The notes: generated from the sequence alone by a model not told the origin. A DNA stretch of 64,000 nt from Hafnia alvei (GCF_964063325.1 NZ_OZ061315.1:1612001-1676000), one strand, 5' to 3'; positions 1-8,887 are shown, counted from the stretch's first letter. Made by a program: numbers and translations.

Positions 1-275
1 ACGCGCTGGCTGGATTTACCAAGGCCTACTGTGATGAGTTGGGGCAATATAATATTCAGGTTAATGGTATTGCACCTGGATACTATGCAACCGAAATTAC
101 GACAGAGACGCGTAAAAACCCAGAAACTAATCAACGTGTATTAGACCATATTCCCGCCAATCGTTGGGGTGAGACTCAGGATTTAATGGGGGCAATGGTT
201 TATTTAGCGAGTAGAGCGTCAAATTATGTTAACGGTCACTTGTTGGTTGTCGATGGGGGGTATTTAGTGAGGTAG
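1..275 (+). CDS. ygcW: Short-chain dehydrogenase/reductase, C-terminal part (YgcW-like), truncated by window start
   Basis: The open frame enters from the left edge (first whole codon at base 3) and ends at TAG 273-275, giving about 90 C-terminal residues. The usual SDR end is visible: an NVxGIAPG-type loop (VNGIAPGYYATEI) after the catalytic Tyr/Lys region, and the terminal NGHLLVVDGGY motif that closes the Rossmann fold. From memory it is nearly identical to the end of E. coli YgcW, and the downstream order ygcU-ygcS-ygcR-ygcQ agrees. Role: probably NAD(P)-dependent oxidation or reduction of a hydroxy or keto group on the cluster's unknown substrate. The nucleotide-binding and active-site residues lie outside the window. 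Confidence 0.85.
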   Translation, partial: ALAGFTKAYCDELGQYNIQVNGIAPGYYATEITTETRKNPETNQRVLDHIPANRWGETQDLMGAMVYLASRASNYVNGHLLVVDGGYLVR

Positions 276-395
276 GTAAATATAAAATAAATCTTCAATC
301 ATAAAGGGTGGTTCCTTTTTTATTTTATGTTGTTTTAGCACGGGTTTATTTGCTGAAAGCTAAATTTTAATTATCAAAAATGATAAGGATTGACT

Positions 396-1850
396 ATGCC
401 GTTAACACGAGAAGAAATTGTTGAAAATTTGAAAGAAATTGTTGGCCCAGCCCGCGTGATTACCGACAAAGCTGTATTACAGAAAAATAGTATCGATCGC
501 TTCAGAAAATATGCCGATATTCATGGCGTATTTACGTTACCGCTGCCAGCTGCAGTCGTGATGTTAGAAAATACCCAGCAGGTTTCAGATATTCTAGCAT
601 TTTTAAATAAACACCAAGTTAATTGTGTGCCGCGTACTGGCGCATCAGCGACCGAAGGTGGTCTGGAAACCGTGGTTGAAAACTCGGTGGTGTTAGATGG
701 CTCGGGATTAAATAAAGTTATCAAGATTGATATTGAAAACATGCAGGCAACGGCACAGTGTGGTGTCCCATTAGAAGTGCTAGAAAACCAACTGCGTAGC
801 AAAGGTTATACCACTGGTCATTCGCCACAGTCCAAGCCTCTTGCGCAGATGGGGGGATTGGTGGCAACGCGCAGCATTGGCCAATTTTCAACGTTGTATG
901 GCGCAATTGAAGATATGGTCGTGGGGTTAGAAGCTGTTTTCCCGAATGGCACTATCACCCGAATTAAAAACGTACCGCGCAGAGCCGCTGGGCCTGATAT
1001 TCGCCACGTGATTATCGGTAACGAAGGCGCGTTGTGCTATATCACTGAAGTTACAGTTAAAATCTTTAAATATCAGCCAGAGAATAATCTGTTCTATGGC
1101 TATATCCTCGATAATATGCAGACCGGCTTTAAGGTTTTGCGTGATGTCATGGTGGAAGGATATCGTCCTTCGATTGCTCGCCTTTATGATGCGGAAGATG
1201 GCACTCAGCACTTTACCCATTTTGCCGATGGAAAATGTGTGCTGATTTTCATGGCGGAAGGAAGCCAAAAAATGGCACAGGCGATTGGCTCTGGCATTGA
1301 AGAAATCGTTGCTCACTATCCTGAATGTCGCCATGTTGATAGCAAACTGATCGAAACATGGTTTAACCATCTGAACTGGGGGCCAGATAAAGTGGCCGCT
1401 GAGCGTGTTCAGATAATGAAAACTAACAATATGGGCTTCACTACGGAAGTATCGGGAGACTGGGGAAGCATTAATAAAATATATGAAAATGTTATTCACC
1501 GTATTCGCAATGAATTTCCACACGCCGACGATATCACCATGCTGGGAGGTCATTCGTCGCATAGCTATATCAACGGTACCAATATGTATTTCGTCTATGA
1601 CTATAACGTTGTGGACTGCAAGCCAGAGGAAGAAATCAACAAGTACCATAACCCGCTGAATAAAATCATAGTGGAAGAAACGATTAAGCAGGGCGGCTCA
1701 ATGGTGCATCACCACGGCATTGGTAAACACCGCGTGCACTGGACAAAAGACGAGCATGGTTCGGCTTATTATATCCTCAAAGCGTTAAAAGACGTGTATG
1801 ACCCCAACGGCATCATGAATATGGGAACCATTTATCCGATTGAAAAATAG
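396..1850 (+). CDS. ygcU: FAD-linked oxidase YgcU (GlcD/alkyl-DHAP-synthase-like)
   Basis: 484 residues, the same length as E. coli YgcU as I recall it. The N-terminal half is a PCMH-type FAD-binding domain (RTGASATEGG near residue 85, then the QMGGLVATRSIG stretch). The C-terminal half is an FAD-oxidase C domain ending with a HHHGIGKHR motif near residue 440. That HHHG.GK.R signature resembles the active-site loop of alkyldihydroxyacetonephosphate synthase. I chose ATG 396 over the upstream TTG 390 because AAGGA at 385-389 is correctly spaced. It lies 120 bp after ygcW and is probably co-transcribed. Likely role: flavin-dependent oxidation of a hydroxy acid or similar substrate, with electrons passed to the ETF-like proteins encoded downstream. 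The substrate is unknown. Confidence 0.88.
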   Translation: MPLTREEIVENLKEIVGPARVITDKAVLQKNSIDRFRKYADIHGVFTLPLPAAVVMLENTQQVSDILAFLNKHQVNCVPRTGASATEGGLETVVENSVVLDGSGLNKVIKIDIENMQATAQCGVPLEVLENQLRSKGYTTGHSPQSKPLAQMGGLVATRSIGQFSTLYGAIEDMVVGLEAVFPNGTITRIKNVPRRAAGPDIRHVIIGNEGALCYITEVTVKIFKYQPENNLFYGYILDNMQTGFKVLRDVMVEGYRPSIARLYDAEDGTQHFTHFADGKCVLIFMAEGSQKMAQAIGSGIEEIVAHYPECRHVDSKLIETWFNHLNWGPDKVAAERVQIMKTNNMGFTTEVSGDWGSINKIYENVIHRIRNEFPHADDITMLGGHSSHSYINGTNMYFVYDYNVVDCKPEEEINKYHNPLNKIIVEETIKQGGSMVHHHGIGKHRVHWTKDEHGSAYYILKALKDVYDPNGIMNMGTIYPIEK

Positions 1851-1892
1851 AAACTATTTTTTAGCGGTAGGGTTTCTGTTTAAAAGCACGAT

Positions 1893-1928
1893 GAAGCATA
1901 CTCAGGTCTATTGATCTGAGTATGCGCA
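1893..1928 (+). terminator. Intercistronic hairpin between ygcU and ygcS
   Basis: A perfect 10-bp stem, GCATACTCAG (1896-1905) pairing with CTGAGTATGC (1916-1925). It has no run of T after it, so it may be an mRNA processing or stabilising hairpin rather than a full terminator. Confidence 0.5.
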
Positions 1929-1959
1929 TTGAGACAAGTGACTGCGCATGAGGATCAGA

Positions 1960-3324
1960 ATGTTACAACAACGCCCTCAGCAGGTACGGATGGATGATAT
2001 TCCGTTAAGCCGTTTTCATTTTCGTATTGCGGGTTTAACGTTTGGCGCGCATCTAACGGATGGTTATGTGCTTGGCGTGATTGGTTTCGCGCTAGTGCAG
2101 ATTAAGCCACAAATGGGGCTTTCTCCCGCTTGGGAAGGGCTGATTGGCAGTTCTGCATTATTCGGCCTATTTATTGGCAGCCTGACATTAGGCTGGCTAT
2201 CCGACCATATTGGCCGACAAAAGATTTTCACCCTGAGTTTTGTGCTTATCACGCTGGCCTCTTTTTTACAGTTTTTTGTAACCTCTCCCGAACAGCTCTT
2301 TTGGCTACGGGTTTTGGTTGGCATTGGGCTCGGTGGAGACTATGCGGTTGGTCACACCATGCTGGCTGAATTTGCCCCCCGCAAGTACCGAGGCGTACTG
2401 CTCGGTGCTTTCAGCGTGATTTGGACGATTGGCTACGTGCTCGCCAGCCTGATGGGGCATTGGTTTACAGATTCAGGGCCGGATACATGGCGTTGGCTGC
2501 TCGGGTCGGCCTCGATACCGGCGTTGTGCATTATGTTACTGCGATGGGGAACGCCAGAATCGCCGCGTTGGCTGATGCGGAAGGGGCGAATTGAGGAAGC
2601 GCATCAGGTAGTTCGTTTATATCTGGGGCGCAATGTGATCCTTAACGATGAAATACCGGTTGAAACCTCCCACCACATTCGCACTTTATTTTCAGCACGT
2701 TATTGGCGTAGAACGGCATTTAATAGCCTGTTTTTTGTCTGTTTGGTTATCCCGTATTTTGCTATTTACACCTATCTGCCCTCCATGCTGATCCTGCTAA
2801 ACATCGATGCTGGTTTTGCGACAGATATGCTGCTGCATGGGCTGCTGATCGTCGGCGCATTATTGGGTTTGGTCTTAACCCAATATTGCTCGCGACGACG
2901 GTTTTTAATTGGCTCATTTATCGTGCTGGTCTTTTGCCTTGTGGTCCTTGCATTCACGCCATATCAGCAAGTCAGCGTGATGTTAGGGCTGTTTGGCATG
3001 TTCACATTGACTATCTCGGCGGTGAGTAATTTGGTTGGGGTATTTCCGGCAGAAAGTTTTCCCACAGACATTCGCTCGCTCGGGGTGGGGTTTGTTACTT
3101 CGATGAGTCGGTTGGGGTCGGCAATGGGGACGGGATTGCTGCCGCTGTCGGTGTTAGAGCTGGGGATACGCACAACCACGTTAATTCTGGCTTTAGTGCT
3201 TCTACTGGGCGCGTGGGTTTCCCTGCTATGGGCGCCAGAAACCAAGGGGGCGACCTTGGTTGGCGCATCTCAGGTAAGGAAAAAAGAACCCCATACGGTA
3301 CTGACGCCTTCTGAACCTCTGTAA
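1960..3324 (+). CDS. ygcS: MFS metabolite:H+ symporter YgcS-like
   Basis: 454 residues with about 12 hydrophobic segments. The MFS loop 2-3 signature GWLSDHIGRQK follows the second segment, and PETKG appears near the end, as in sugar or organic-acid porters. GIGLGGDYAVGHTMLAEFAPRKYRG-type sequence in segments 4-5 is typical of the YaaU/YdjK/YgcS group. ATG 1960 was chosen because GAGGA at 1950-1954 sits five bases upstream; ATG 1948 lacks a good site. It sits between the oxidase and the ETF genes, so it most likely imports the substrate of the ygc pathway. The substrate is not known. Confidence 0.85.
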   Translation: MLQQRPQQVRMDDIPLSRFHFRIAGLTFGAHLTDGYVLGVIGFALVQIKPQMGLSPAWEGLIGSSALFGLFIGSLTLGWLSDHIGRQKIFTLSFVLITLASFLQFFVTSPEQLFWLRVLVGIGLGGDYAVGHTMLAEFAPRKYRGVLLGAFSVIWTIGYVLASLMGHWFTDSGPDTWRWLLGSASIPALCIMLLRWGTPESPRWLMRKGRIEEAHQVVRLYLGRNVILNDEIPVETSHHIRTLFSARYWRRTAFNSLFFVCLVIPYFAIYTYLPSMLILLNIDAGFATDMLLHGLLIVGALLGLVLTQYCSRRRFLIGSFIVLVFCLVVLAFTPYQQVSVMLGLFGMFTLTISAVSNLVGVFPAESFPTDIRSLGVGFVTSMSRLGSAMGTGLLPLSVLELGIRTTTLILALVLLLGAWVSLLWAPETKGATLVGASQVRKKEPHTVLTPSEPL

Positions 3325-3336
3325 GGAGCAATCTTC

Positions 3337-4134
3337 GTGAAAGCATTACTTACGTTTAAGCCTCTTCCCGATCTCAGCATGTTATCCGAGCATGACTGGA
3401 TCCCTAATGAGCAGCGACAGCTAAATATCGACCACGTGCGTTCAACGCTGAGCTGTTTTGATGAAACCGCCGCTGAACTTTTATTAAGAGCTCAGACGGC
3501 AGATAAAAGCCTGAAGCTAGAAGCCCTAGCCTTTAATGACAGCATGGTTGAATATCACCTTAAGCTACTGTTGGCACTTGGTTTTGAGCGGGCATCACGG
3601 CTGATGGTTCCCGCCGGCGAGCTCTCCTTTAACCCATTGGCTAATGCGACAATATTGGCGAACTATCTGCAGCACGAACACTATTCTTTGGTCGTGCTTG
3701 GGATGCAGTTTGGTGATGCTGACGATGGGCAAACGGCGGCGATGCTGGCTGAAATACTGGGATGGCCACATTTGAATCAGGTAAGTGATTTCACATTATT
3801 GCCAACGGCTAATTCGATTCGAGTTAGTCGAACGATGGAGACGGAAGTTCAGCACTTCACGATAACATTGCCAGCCGTTTTGGCCGTGGGTAACTCAACT
3901 CAGGCAGCAGCGCTTCGAATACCTACGCTAAAGCAAAAATTGGCGGCCAGCAGAGCAAATATTGCAGCAGTAGCACCTGAGTTTTGCCCGGTAGAACAGG
4001 TTAGTTCACCGGTTTTAGAAAGCCTAACCTCTATTGGCAAACAGAGAAAAACGCAGTGGCTTGAAGGAAAAACGCCGCAAGAGAAAGCGCTCAAACTCTA
4101 TGATTTGTATCTACGAGAGAGAATAAATGTATGA
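3337..4134 (+). CDS. ygcR: ETF beta-like electron transfer flavoprotein YgcR (FixA family)
   Basis: 265 residues with the ETF beta-type alpha/beta domain. Starts at GTG 3337 with AAGGAG at 3323-3328. It overlaps the next gene by ATGA at 4131-4134, indicating translational coupling. The family forms a heterodimer with ETF alpha, binding FAD and often AMP or a second FAD, and shuttles electrons from soluble flavin dehydrogenases to a membrane ETF:quinone oxidoreductase. Here the partner should be YgcQ and the acceptor the YgcN/YgcO pair encoded convergently. Whether it bifurcates electrons cannot be told from this reading. Confidence 0.85.
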   Translation: MKALLTFKPLPDLSMLSEHDWIPNEQRQLNIDHVRSTLSCFDETAAELLLRAQTADKSLKLEALAFNDSMVEYHLKLLLALGFERASRLMVPAGELSFNPLANATILANYLQHEHYSLVVLGMQFGDADDGQTAAMLAEILGWPHLNQVSDFTLLPTANSIRVSRTMETEVQHFTITLPAVLAVGNSTQAAALRIPTLKQKLAASRANIAAVAPEFCPVEQVSSPVLESLTSIGKQRKTQWLEGKTPQEKALKLYDLYLRERINV

Positions 4135-5090
4135 AAATTGCGTTAATTTTTGATACCAATTCGCCTGTATTTTTGCGCCATGCCAGTGAGATGTGGCGGT
4201 TTTTACAAGATAGCCAAATCGAGAATGCTACTTTCACTTTTTGGCTGTTTTATCATCAAAATAAGCCGAGTGAGCTTCCGTTGCTCGATTTATCACCCTC
4301 TGAAATTATAGGGTTTTCGGTGCCTGAGCCGATACAGGTTGAAGCCTGTTTATCTAGGCTCGAAGCGGCCTACGCCGAGTATCAGCCTGACGCCATACTG
4401 TGCAGTAGTGGGCAGTGGGGAAACGAGCTGGCTGCTCGACTAGGGATGCGGCTACATGGAAGTGCAATAGCTTCTGCGCGATCCGTTTTGCTCTCTTCAT
4501 CAAGCTGCACGGCCTATAAAGCCGTTTATGAACAACATCTGCTGGCTCAGTTTTCGCTGCCTATACCGCCGTACTGTATATCTGTAGCGCAGAGTGGTGG
4601 AGGGACGATCGACGTTGCATCCGCTGCTCGGGTTACACAAATAGACATTCTGGAGCCAGCGCCCCAGTGTGAATGGCTACTTTCGGCGGAGGTTGAACGT
4701 AATGAGAATATTTTCCCGCTCAATGAGGCACGCAGTGTCTTGGCGGTGGGGTACGGCGTGGGCAGTGGTGCAGGCTTCCAGAAAATGCAAGATATCGCGC
4801 AACAGCTGGGGGCAAAACTTGGCGCAAGTCGCCCTGTTGTGATGAATGCGTGGAGCGATATGTCGAGCTTGGTGGGCATCTCTGGCGCGATTGTTGCGCC
4901 TGATATTTGCATTGCGGCAGGCGTATCTGGAGCAGCGGCGTTTTCTGCAGGTATATGCCACAGCCAATTTATTGTGGCAATAAATAACGATCCTCAGGCG
5001 GCTATTTTTGCTCACGCTGATGTCGCCATCGTTGATGATATGTATCCGGTGCTGGAAGCATTAGTGGTTTGCGTGCAACAGAACACTTAG
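4131..5090 (+). CDS. ygcQ: ETF alpha-like electron transfer flavoprotein YgcQ (FixB family)
   Basis: 319 residues. The C-terminal third carries the ETF alpha FAD-binding domain: a YGVGSGAGF glycine-rich stretch near residue 205, then GASRPVVM (ETF alpha usually has GASRxxV) and GVSGAAAFSAG (usually GISGAIQHxAG). The N-terminal domain is less conserved. It is coupled to ygcR by a 4-bp overlap and ends the plus-strand ygcWUSRQ operon. Predicted to hold the redox FAD of the YgcQR dimer in the cytoplasm. Confidence 0.85.
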   Translation: MKIALIFDTNSPVFLRHASEMWRFLQDSQIENATFTFWLFYHQNKPSELPLLDLSPSEIIGFSVPEPIQVEACLSRLEAAYAEYQPDAILCSSGQWGNELAARLGMRLHGSAIASARSVLLSSSSCTAYKAVYEQHLLAQFSLPIPPYCISVAQSGGGTIDVASAARVTQIDILEPAPQCEWLLSAEVERNENIFPLNEARSVLAVGYGVGSGAGFQKMQDIAQQLGAKLGASRPVVMNAWSDMSSLVGISGAIVAPDICIAAGVSGAAAFSAGICHSQFIVAINNDPQAAIFAHADVAIVDDMYPVLEALVVCVQQNT

Positions 5091-5105
5091 CCACAGAACA
5101 CTCAG

Positions 5106-5133
5106 CCACAGGACCGCTGAAGATGTCCTGTGG
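5106..5133. terminator. Bidirectional hairpin between convergent ygcQ and ygcP
   Basis: Perfect 9-bp stem CCACAGGAC (5106-5114) with GTCCTGTGG (5125-5133), followed on the plus strand by TTAATTAGATTT. It lies in the 57-bp gap between the two convergent operons. Confidence 0.6.
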
Positions 5134-5147
5134 TTAATTAGATTTCG

Positions 5148-5720
5148 TTATTGGTCAAAGGAGAGTTTCCACACGCCGGTATTGGTGGTGGAAATGGCGG
5201 TGGCTCCTGCATCGAGTGCATTATTAGCATCTTCAGCGTCGCACACGAGGCCACCGGCAATAATCGGCAGATCAATTTTCTCCGTTACCCACTTCAGCAC
5301 TTTTGGCATACAGCCGGGCAGAATTTCAATACAGTCTGGATTCGACTGCGCAACCTGCTTATCAATACTGTGAAATGAAATGGAGTCGAGCAAAAAGAGT
5401 CGGTGTATACCGTAAAACCCTTGGGCTCGGGCGGCCTTAATCATAGACGCTTTGGTACTGATGATGCCGTCGGCGGCGGTAACTATTTTAAGGAAGTTAA
5501 TCACGATTTCTTTATTCGAGGTGCCATCAAGCAGATCAACATGAATAAAGGCGTATTTATCTGCGTTTTTAATGCGCTGGACAATCGCACCGATGTTGCA
5601 AATATTGCCGTATAGCACCGAAATAATCTTGCAGTCTGACTGCAATGCAACATTTAAACTTTCAGTATCTTTCACCGCGGCGATAACGGGATGGTGGCGT
5701 AGAAGTTGCAAAATTGACAC
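5148..5720 (-). CDS. ygcP: GlpP-family putative RNA antiterminator YgcP
   Basis: 190 residues, matching the usual GlpP/YgcP length. The reading frame is open further upstream, but GTG at 5720-5718 has GGAGA six bases before it and starts exactly where family similarity begins (VSILQLLRHHPVIAAVK). The fold is a TIM-barrel-like repeat: IHVDLLDG, GIISTKA, CIEILPG, PIIAGGLV and AISTTNTGVW are the phosphate-binding-type loops expected of the glycerol-3-phosphate-responsive antiterminator family. Family members bind a phosphorylated ligand and a leader RNA hairpin. A hairpin lies just upstream at 5771-5794. The ligand is unknown here; it probably senses a pathway intermediate and controls the ygc operons. 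Confidence 0.8.
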   Translation of the reverse strand: MSILQLLRHHPVIAAVKDTESLNVALQSDCKIISVLYGNICNIGAIVQRIKNADKYAFIHVDLLDGTSNKEIVINFLKIVTAADGIISTKASMIKAARAQGFYGIHRLFLLDSISFHSIDKQVAQSNPDCIEILPGCMPKVLKWVTEKIDLPIIAGGLVCDAEDANNALDAGATAISTTNTGVWKLSFDQ

Positions 5721-5770
5721 GGGCGCTCTCCAGCATGATGTTAATGAAAGATTCTGAACATAACATATCA

Positions 5771-5794
5771 CTCCGCCGCACAACGTATGCGGAG
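5771..5794 (-). promoter_or_regulatory. Hairpin upstream of ygcP, candidate antiterminator target
   Basis: In the 92-bp ygcO-ygcP gap, CTCCGC (5771-5776) pairs with GCGGAG (5789-5794). The location directly ahead of a GlpP-family RNA-binding protein suggests an RNA regulatory element. This is inference only; no run of T follows it. Confidence 0.3.
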
Positions 5795-5812
5795 ATACTT
5801 CACAGCACGCCA

Positions 5813-6091
5813 TTATCCATATCTGAATAAGATCCCAGCGCCTGCGGGAGGATATTGCCACCGCGAAAAAACCGCGCTGTCGCATAAAATTCGACAGGTG
5901 CCGCACTCTAAACAGCCTAGGTGATCGAATATCAGATTGCTTTGGGCGTCTAATTGATAAAGCCCGGCAGGGCAGCCATGAATCAATACTTGAGCCGTTT
6001 GCGGATCGATATCCGCAGATAAAACGATATGCGCGGGTATATCAGGTGAAGACTGAAAGTGGTTTTTCGCCAGCCTGTCGTGAGTATTCAT
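5813..6091 (-). CDS. ygcO: FixX-like ferredoxin-type protein YgcO
   Basis: 92 residues. The C-terminal region has the cysteine cluster HLGCLECGTCRILCD, and an earlier IHGCPAGLYQL carries a further Cys-Pro, the pattern of FixX ferredoxin-like proteins partnering FixC. ATG 6091 overlaps the ygcN stop by four bases (ATGA), so the two are translated together. It probably carries a 4Fe-4S cluster that serves YgcN, as in ETF:quinone oxidoreductase, where both parts are fused in eukaryotes. Confidence 0.82.
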   Translation of the reverse strand: MNTHDRLAKNHFQSSPDIPAHIVLSADIDPQTAQVLIHGCPAGLYQLDAQSNLIFDHLGCLECGTCRILCDSAVFSRWQYPPAGAGILFRYG

Positions 6092-7389
6092 AAACTTTTC
6101 CCCCCTCGCACAAGGTCTTTGAGCAATTGAGTGAGCCCGCTGCGTTTAGCATATTTCCACAGCAACGTTCTTAGCGGCGGTGGCGGAGTTTCATTGATGG
6201 AAAAAAGATCCTGCATGAAATTGGCCGCTAGTTGCGGGTAGTGCTCGAACAAACGGGGCATCTTGAGTTGCATTTCTGGTACATGGCGATAGCGATGCAT
6301 CAGAGACAATAACGAGGTTTCTTTGAGTGCGGCGTGATATTCGCTTAGCGATGATGGGCTAAAATCTTGCTTTTGCCATGCGGAAATTATCGTTTTGGCT
6401 GCGGCCTGAGCGGAGAGAATGGCCAAGTCCATTCCTCGTACGGTATAGCCGGTATTAACGCAGTAGCCAGCGGTATCGCCTACTAGCAAGTAGCCTGCGC
6501 CATAAACTGAGCGTGGCTTGTGGGTAATCTCTTCGGGAATGAGGTGCGCGCTATATTCGAGCCGTTCACTATTTTTGATTATCGGCGCGATGACCGGATG
6601 CTGGCGAAAACTCTCCATAAGCTGTGGCAGGCTCTGTTTTGCATCGTTGAGCGCCGAGAGGTTGCAGACCACGCCAAGCGATAGCGAGCTGCGGTTGGTA
6701 TAGATGAATCCCCCTCCAACTTTTCCTTGGGTACAAGCGCCCGCAAACATCCAAGCGCAGCCTTGTTGAGGGAGCAGCGTGAAGCGGTCTTCTACTGTTT
6801 CTGCTGGCAAAGCGAGAATTTCTTTTACGCCAACGGCCATCGTATGAGGTAACGGTTTTGCAACCAGTTGATGCTTCTCTGCCAGCAGGGTGTTTGCGCC
6901 TTCAGCAACGATCACCCAATGTGCATAGAGCGATTCCTCACCTATTTTTACGCCGCAAATGCTACCTGACCGATCAATAAGGGCGTCTACGTTTACGCCA
7001 AGTAAGCATTGAGCACCTGCGGCCTCAGCCTGTGCCAATAGCCAAGGGTCAAAACGGGAGCGAAGCACTGAATAGGAGGCTGTTTGTGATGCCTCAGGCG
7101 GGTGGCGATAGTCTAGTGTGACGGCGCTTGTATCGCTGAGTAATGATATTCGCTCTTGAGTTATTAGGCGTTCTAGCGGGGCGCTGGAGGCAAAATCGGG
7201 GATCAAGCGGCTAAGGCTATAGCTATACAGTCGTCCACCGGACATGTTTTTCCCGCCGGCCTGCGACGAGCGCTCTAATAGAAGAACGTTCATTCCTGCT
7301 CTGGCAAGTAGCAATGCGCAACTACTTCCCGCGATCCCAGCACCAATAATGATGACATCAAATTTTTCATCTAAAGGCTTGTTACTCAT
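6088..7389 (-). CDS. ygcN: FixC-like flavoprotein, ETF:quinone oxidoreductase subunit YgcN
   Basis: 433 residues. N-terminal FAD dinucleotide-binding motif VIIIGAGIAGSS, followed by LLERSSQAGGKNMSGGR. A GDTAGYCVNTGYTVRGMDLAI segment about residue 320 is the second FAD contact typical of FixC. ATG 7389 was chosen because GGAGG lies about ten bases upstream (7400-7404); the longer open frame has no supporting site. It is the first gene of the minus-strand ygcNOP operon. It probably accepts electrons from the YgcQR flavoprotein and passes them to the quinone pool with YgcO. Confidence 0.85.
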   Translation of the reverse strand: MSNKPLDEKFDVIIIGAGIAGSSCALLLARAGMNVLLLERSSQAGGKNMSGGRLYSYSLSRLIPDFASSAPLERLITQERISLLSDTSAVTLDYRHPPEASQTASYSVLRSRFDPWLLAQAEAAGAQCLLGVNVDALIDRSGSICGVKIGEESLYAHWVIVAEGANTLLAEKHQLVAKPLPHTMAVGVKEILALPAETVEDRFTLLPQQGCAWMFAGACTQGKVGGGFIYTNRSSLSLGVVCNLSALNDAKQSLPQLMESFRQHPVIAPIIKNSERLEYSAHLIPEEITHKPRSVYGAGYLLVGDTAGYCVNTGYTVRGMDLAILSAQAAAKTIISAWQKQDFSPSSLSEYHAALKETSLLSLMHRYRHVPEMQLKMPRLFEHYPQLAANFMQDLFSINETPPPPLRTLLWKYAKRSGLTQLLKDLVRGGKSL

Positions 7390-7641
7390 CGATGTCAATC
7401 CTCCTTCAATGGAAGGAAACAGCATATCACCCCACACTGCTGCAAACTTGACCCAGCACAGCACAATGATTAAGCAAAAAATTGATTAGCGAGTTTGTGA
7501 GGTTGGATTATATTTAAAGGGTTAATAATCTAGGGTTTATTCTTTAAGTTAAAGCCGTTATGGTTCCAAGCAGGGTGTACACGCCCTTTGCGAAGGTAAA
7601 GATTAATTTTTATTTATCTGAATGGATACGCTGGCATCATC

Positions 7642-8850
7642 ATGAAGAAAATCGCACTCACTACGTTAATAAAAAAAATCACTCTCGGGGCTGGCCTGAC
7701 GTTAATGGCAATCCCGATGACCTATGCTGATGAGGCTGCTCCGGCGGCCCCACAAATCAATGCCAAAGCCTATGTGCTGATGGATTACGGCAGCGGGAGA
7801 ATCCTCACCGAGGCCAATGCCGATGAGCGCTTGGACCCCGCCAGCTTGACGAAGATCATGGCGAGCTATGTGATCGGTCAGTCAATTAAGGCCGGTAAAA
7901 TCACACCTAACGATATGGTCGTGGTCGGTAAAGATGCTTGGGCGACGGGTAACCCCGTTTTGCGCGGTTCGTCGCTGATGTTCCTTAAACCTGGCGATCG
8001 GGTTCCGGTTTCTGAGCTAAATAAAGGCGTGGTTATTCAATCGGGTAACGACGCGAGTATCGCGCTTGCCGATTATGTTGCTGGCAGTCAGGATGCGTTC
8101 GTCAGCCTGATGAACAAATACGTTGAAGCTTGGGGACTGAAAAACACCTCATTCAAAACGGTTCACGGATTAGATTCTGAAGGGCAATACAGCTCGGCGC
8201 GCGATATGGCGTTGATCAGCCAGCGTCTGATTGCTGATGTACCTGATGAGTATGCGTTACACAAAGAGAAAGAATTCACCTTTAATAAAATCCGTCAGAT
8301 TAACCGCAACCGTCTGCTGTGGGATAGCAGCCTGAACGTGGATGGGATTAAAACCGGGTTTACCTCAGGTGCAGGCCATAACTTAGTCTCCTCGGCGACC
8401 GATGGTCCAATGCGTTTGATCTCGGTTGTGCTGGGCGCGCCAACGGATCGAATTCGTTTCGAAGAGAGTAAAAAGCTGCTGACGTGGGGCTTCCGCTTCT
8501 ATGAAACCGTTACGCCAATTAAAGTTGGACAGGCATTTACCACTGAAAAAGTGTGGTTTGGTGATAAGAGCGAAGTGGAACTGGGCGTCGACAAAAACGC
8601 CGGTGTCACCATTCCGCGCGGGCAGCTGAAAAACCTGAAGGCTAGCTTTACCCTCAACCAGCCTCAGTTGGAAGCACCATTGGCCAAAGGGCAAGTGGTC
8701 GGGACGATAGATTTTCAATTGAACGGCAAAACTATTGAGCAGCGTCCGCTGGTGGTGCTCAACGAAGTGAAAGAGGCCGGCTTCTTTGGTCGTATCATCG
8801 ACTTTGTGATGATGAAAATTCATCAGTTGTTCGGTTCGTGGTTTGGCTAA
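7642..8850 (+). CDS. dacC: D-alanyl-D-alanine carboxypeptidase DacC (PBP6)
   Basis: 402 residues. Sec signal peptide to about residue 29 (MTYA|DEA). The penicillin-binding active site is complete: SLTK at 68-71, SGN at 134-136 and KTG at 237-239. A C-terminal beta-rich PBP5_C domain follows, then an amphipathic helix (FFGRIIDFVMMKIHQLFGSW) that anchors the protein to the periplasmic face of the inner membrane. It trims the terminal D-Ala of peptidoglycan stem peptides. The choice of dacC over dacA rests on its place upstream of deoR, the E. coli order. Confidence 0.9.
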   Translation: MKKIALTTLIKKITLGAGLTLMAIPMTYADEAAPAAPQINAKAYVLMDYGSGRILTEANADERLDPASLTKIMASYVIGQSIKAGKITPNDMVVVGKDAWATGNPVLRGSSLMFLKPGDRVPVSELNKGVVIQSGNDASIALADYVAGSQDAFVSLMNKYVEAWGLKNTSFKTVHGLDSEGQYSSARDMALISQRLIADVPDEYALHKEKEFTFNKIRQINRNRLLWDSSLNVDGIKTGFTSGAGHNLVSSATDGPMRLISVVLGAPTDRIRFEESKKLLTWGFRFYETVTPIKVGQAFTTEKVWFGDKSEVELGVDKNAGVTIPRGQLKNLKASFTLNQPQLEAPLAKGQVVGTIDFQLNGKTIEQRPLVVLNEVKEAGFFGRIIDFVMMKIHQLFGSWFG

Positions 8851-8860
8851 TACTTCCAAC

Positions 8861-8887
8861 AATCAGCGTGCAACATGCACGCTGATT
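8861..8887 (+). terminator. Hairpin after dacC
   Basis: Perfect 12-bp stem AATCAGCGTGCA (8861-8872) and TGCACGCTGATT (8876-8887) with a 3-base loop, ten bases after the dacC stop. The T-tract is weak. Confidence 0.6.

Noticed and set aside
927..1649. 240-codon open frame antisense to ygcU
   Set aside because: Shadow of the strongly conserved ygcU frame; no ribosome binding site or homology.
8383..8862. 159-codon open frame antisense to dacC
   Set aside because: Lies entirely opposite the conserved PBP6 gene; shadow frame.
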